Assembly (NCBI GenBank): GCA_036489495.1
Contig: DASXFR010000153.1
Coordinates: 1-60,987, forward strand
Direction: 5' to 3'
DNA length: 60,987 nucleotides
Origin: DASZIT01 sp036489495
GTDB lineage: Bacteria; Actinomycetota; Acidimicrobiia; Acidimicrobiales; RAAP-2
Each line of letters starts with the position of its first letter. Within the stretch, counting starts at the first letter, position 1. Shown piece after piece: positions 60,336 through 60,987 of the stretch. Both the position numbers and the translations under genes were made by a program. Below the pieces are notes generated by a model. That model saw nothing but the letters and a program-made list of their open reading frames with translations, was not told where the DNA came from and did not search any database.

Positions 60336-60987
60336 TCAGAAGTTGGCTTTGGTGGGTGGGGCGTCCTCCAGGTCGGCGGAGAGCCGCCCCAGCATCTCGG
60401 CCAACTCGGTGTGCTGCTCCGGGGTCCAATCCGCCAACAGGGTCTCGAGCTGGTGGCGACCGGCGGCCCGCAACCGGCTCGAAATGACGGCCCCCTCGGG
60501 GGTGACCACCGGCGTGGCCGGGTCCAAGGGAAATTCCGGCAGCAGCAGGCCTTTCTCGCGCAGCGTTTGCATGGCCAGGCGCATCCGTTCCACCGGCACC
60601 CCCCGGCGGATCGCCGATGCTTCGAAGTTCCACCTCGGGTCCTCCTCGAACCGGAACAGCATCCAGGCCTCGCCGGCCGACAGATCGACCCCTGCCTGCC
60701 GGGCGATCCCCTCCATGAGCTGGCGGCCCTGTTCGCGGCCGACCAGCAGTGACAGGGACCGGGCGATCTCCCGGAGGGAGCTGGGCTCCTTCGGCACCGA
60801 GAAGGCCTCACCGATGCCGGCGGTGCCGACGGTGTCGCGCATCGGAAGCGCCCGGATCAGCCAGGACGCCCCGAACGCCACCACCGAGACCCCGGCGGCG
60901 ACCAGAAACGCGGCATCGATGGCCCCGGCATAGGCGTGGAGAACGGGGGTGTGCACGGCAGGAGGCAACTTGTCGAGGGTGGAGGGG
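60336..60987 (-). CDS. MFS transporter (DHA2-like) fused to a winged-helix domain, 3' part
   Basis: The gene runs off the right edge of the window, so only the last 217 or so residues are visible. The first part (HAYAGAIDAAFLVAAGVSVV then AFGASWLIRALPMRD) is the final membrane helix of a 14-helix DHA2 drug-efflux transporter. The remaining roughly 160 residues are soluble: GRQLMEGIARQAGVDLSAGE, a probable helix-turn-helix around RRGVPVERMRLAMQTLREKG, then PVVTPEGAVISSRLRAAGRH and a C-terminal helix, as in MarR-type regulators. The start is outside the window. Confidence 0.75.
   Translation of the reverse strand, partial: PSTLDKLPPAVHTPVLHAYAGAIDAAFLVAAGVSVVAFGASWLIRALPMRDTVGTAGIGEAFSVPKEPSSLREIARSLSLLVGREQGRQLMEGIARQAGVDLSAGEAWMLFRFEEDPRWNFEASAIRRGVPVERMRLAMQTLREKGLLLPEFPLDPATPVVTPEGAVISSRLRAAGRHQLETLLADWTPEQHTELAEMLGRLSADLEDAPPTKANF

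Overview
The window is a stretch of chromosome from a high-GC actinobacterium. Gene order (rsmD-coaD-SepIVA-like-DUF177-rpmF-plsX, acpP-rnc-mutM-smc-ftsY, ffh-rpsP-KH-rimM-trmD-rplS-DUF2469-yraN, comM-dprA), several F420-dependent oxidoreductase families, a mycothiol-type amidase (Mca) and a secreted protein ending in GYWLV.SDGG repeats all point to Actinomycetota, most likely class Acidimicrobiia. The class-level call is inference from gene content; no rRNA gene is present. One tRNA gene (tRNA-Gly, anticodon TCC) lies near the right end. I see no IS element, integrase, CRISPR array or replication origin.

Layout. 1-25 kb is a conserved housekeeping block on the plus strand: rRNA methylation, CoA synthesis, a DivIVA/SepIVA-like coiled-coil protein, DUF177 with L32, PlsX, ACP, RNase III, Fpg glycosylase, SMC, both SRP GTPases (FtsY, Ffh), ribosomal proteins S16 and L19 with KhpA, RimM and TrmD, then DUF2469, YraN, ComM-like ATPase and DprA. 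Three cargo segments interrupt it: 3.6-7.8 kb (membrane protein, two SDRs, an acyl-CoA dehydrogenase, a truncated hemoglobin) between plsX and acpP; a HicAB toxin-antitoxin pair between ftsY and ffh; and an enoyl-CoA hydratase plus a dihydrodipicolinate-reductase-like protein between yraN and comM.

25.1-28.2 kb is a 3-kb segment bounded by two 25-bp near-perfect direct repeats of the 3' end of dprA. It holds a minus-strand operon (cupin, SnoaL-like protein, 610-aa TPR-type protein) and the 3' remnant of a glyoxalase/VOC gene. I read it as an acquired or rearranged island.

28-61 kb is an accessory and metabolic region: an orphan prepilin; LLM and PPOX-type flavin/F420 enzymes; a complete zinc-uptake operon (ZnuA, ZnuC, two permeases, Zur) with a 13-bp palindromic Zur-type box inside its promoter; fumarase; two tandem cytochromes P450, the second strongly CYP142-like, with a palindromic operator between them; a 1376-aa modular secreted repeat protein; pterin carbinolamine dehydratase; a PspA-PspAA-HtpX-PspAB envelope-stress operon; Mca; an SCP2 protein; a ChbG/HpnK-type deacetylase; purE; a DsbA-like protein; a PAP2 phosphatase; a RecB/Cas4-like nuclease; DedA; a second PIG-L deacetylase; a HAD phosphatase; tRNA-Gly; a nitroreductase; and the 3' end of an MFS transporter fused to a winged-helix domain.

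Two features of gene expression recur. Many genes have no Shine-Dalgarno site but a TAnnnT element 6-7 nt before the start codon, implying leaderless mRNAs. In contrast, rnc and fumC have a good Shine-Dalgarno site spaced 6 nt from a near-cognate codon (ACG, ATC) and no suitable ATG/GTG/TTG. No wholly new multi-gene system stands out clearly; the best candidates for follow-up are the repeat-flanked island behind dprA, the P450 pair with its operator, and the modular surface protein.
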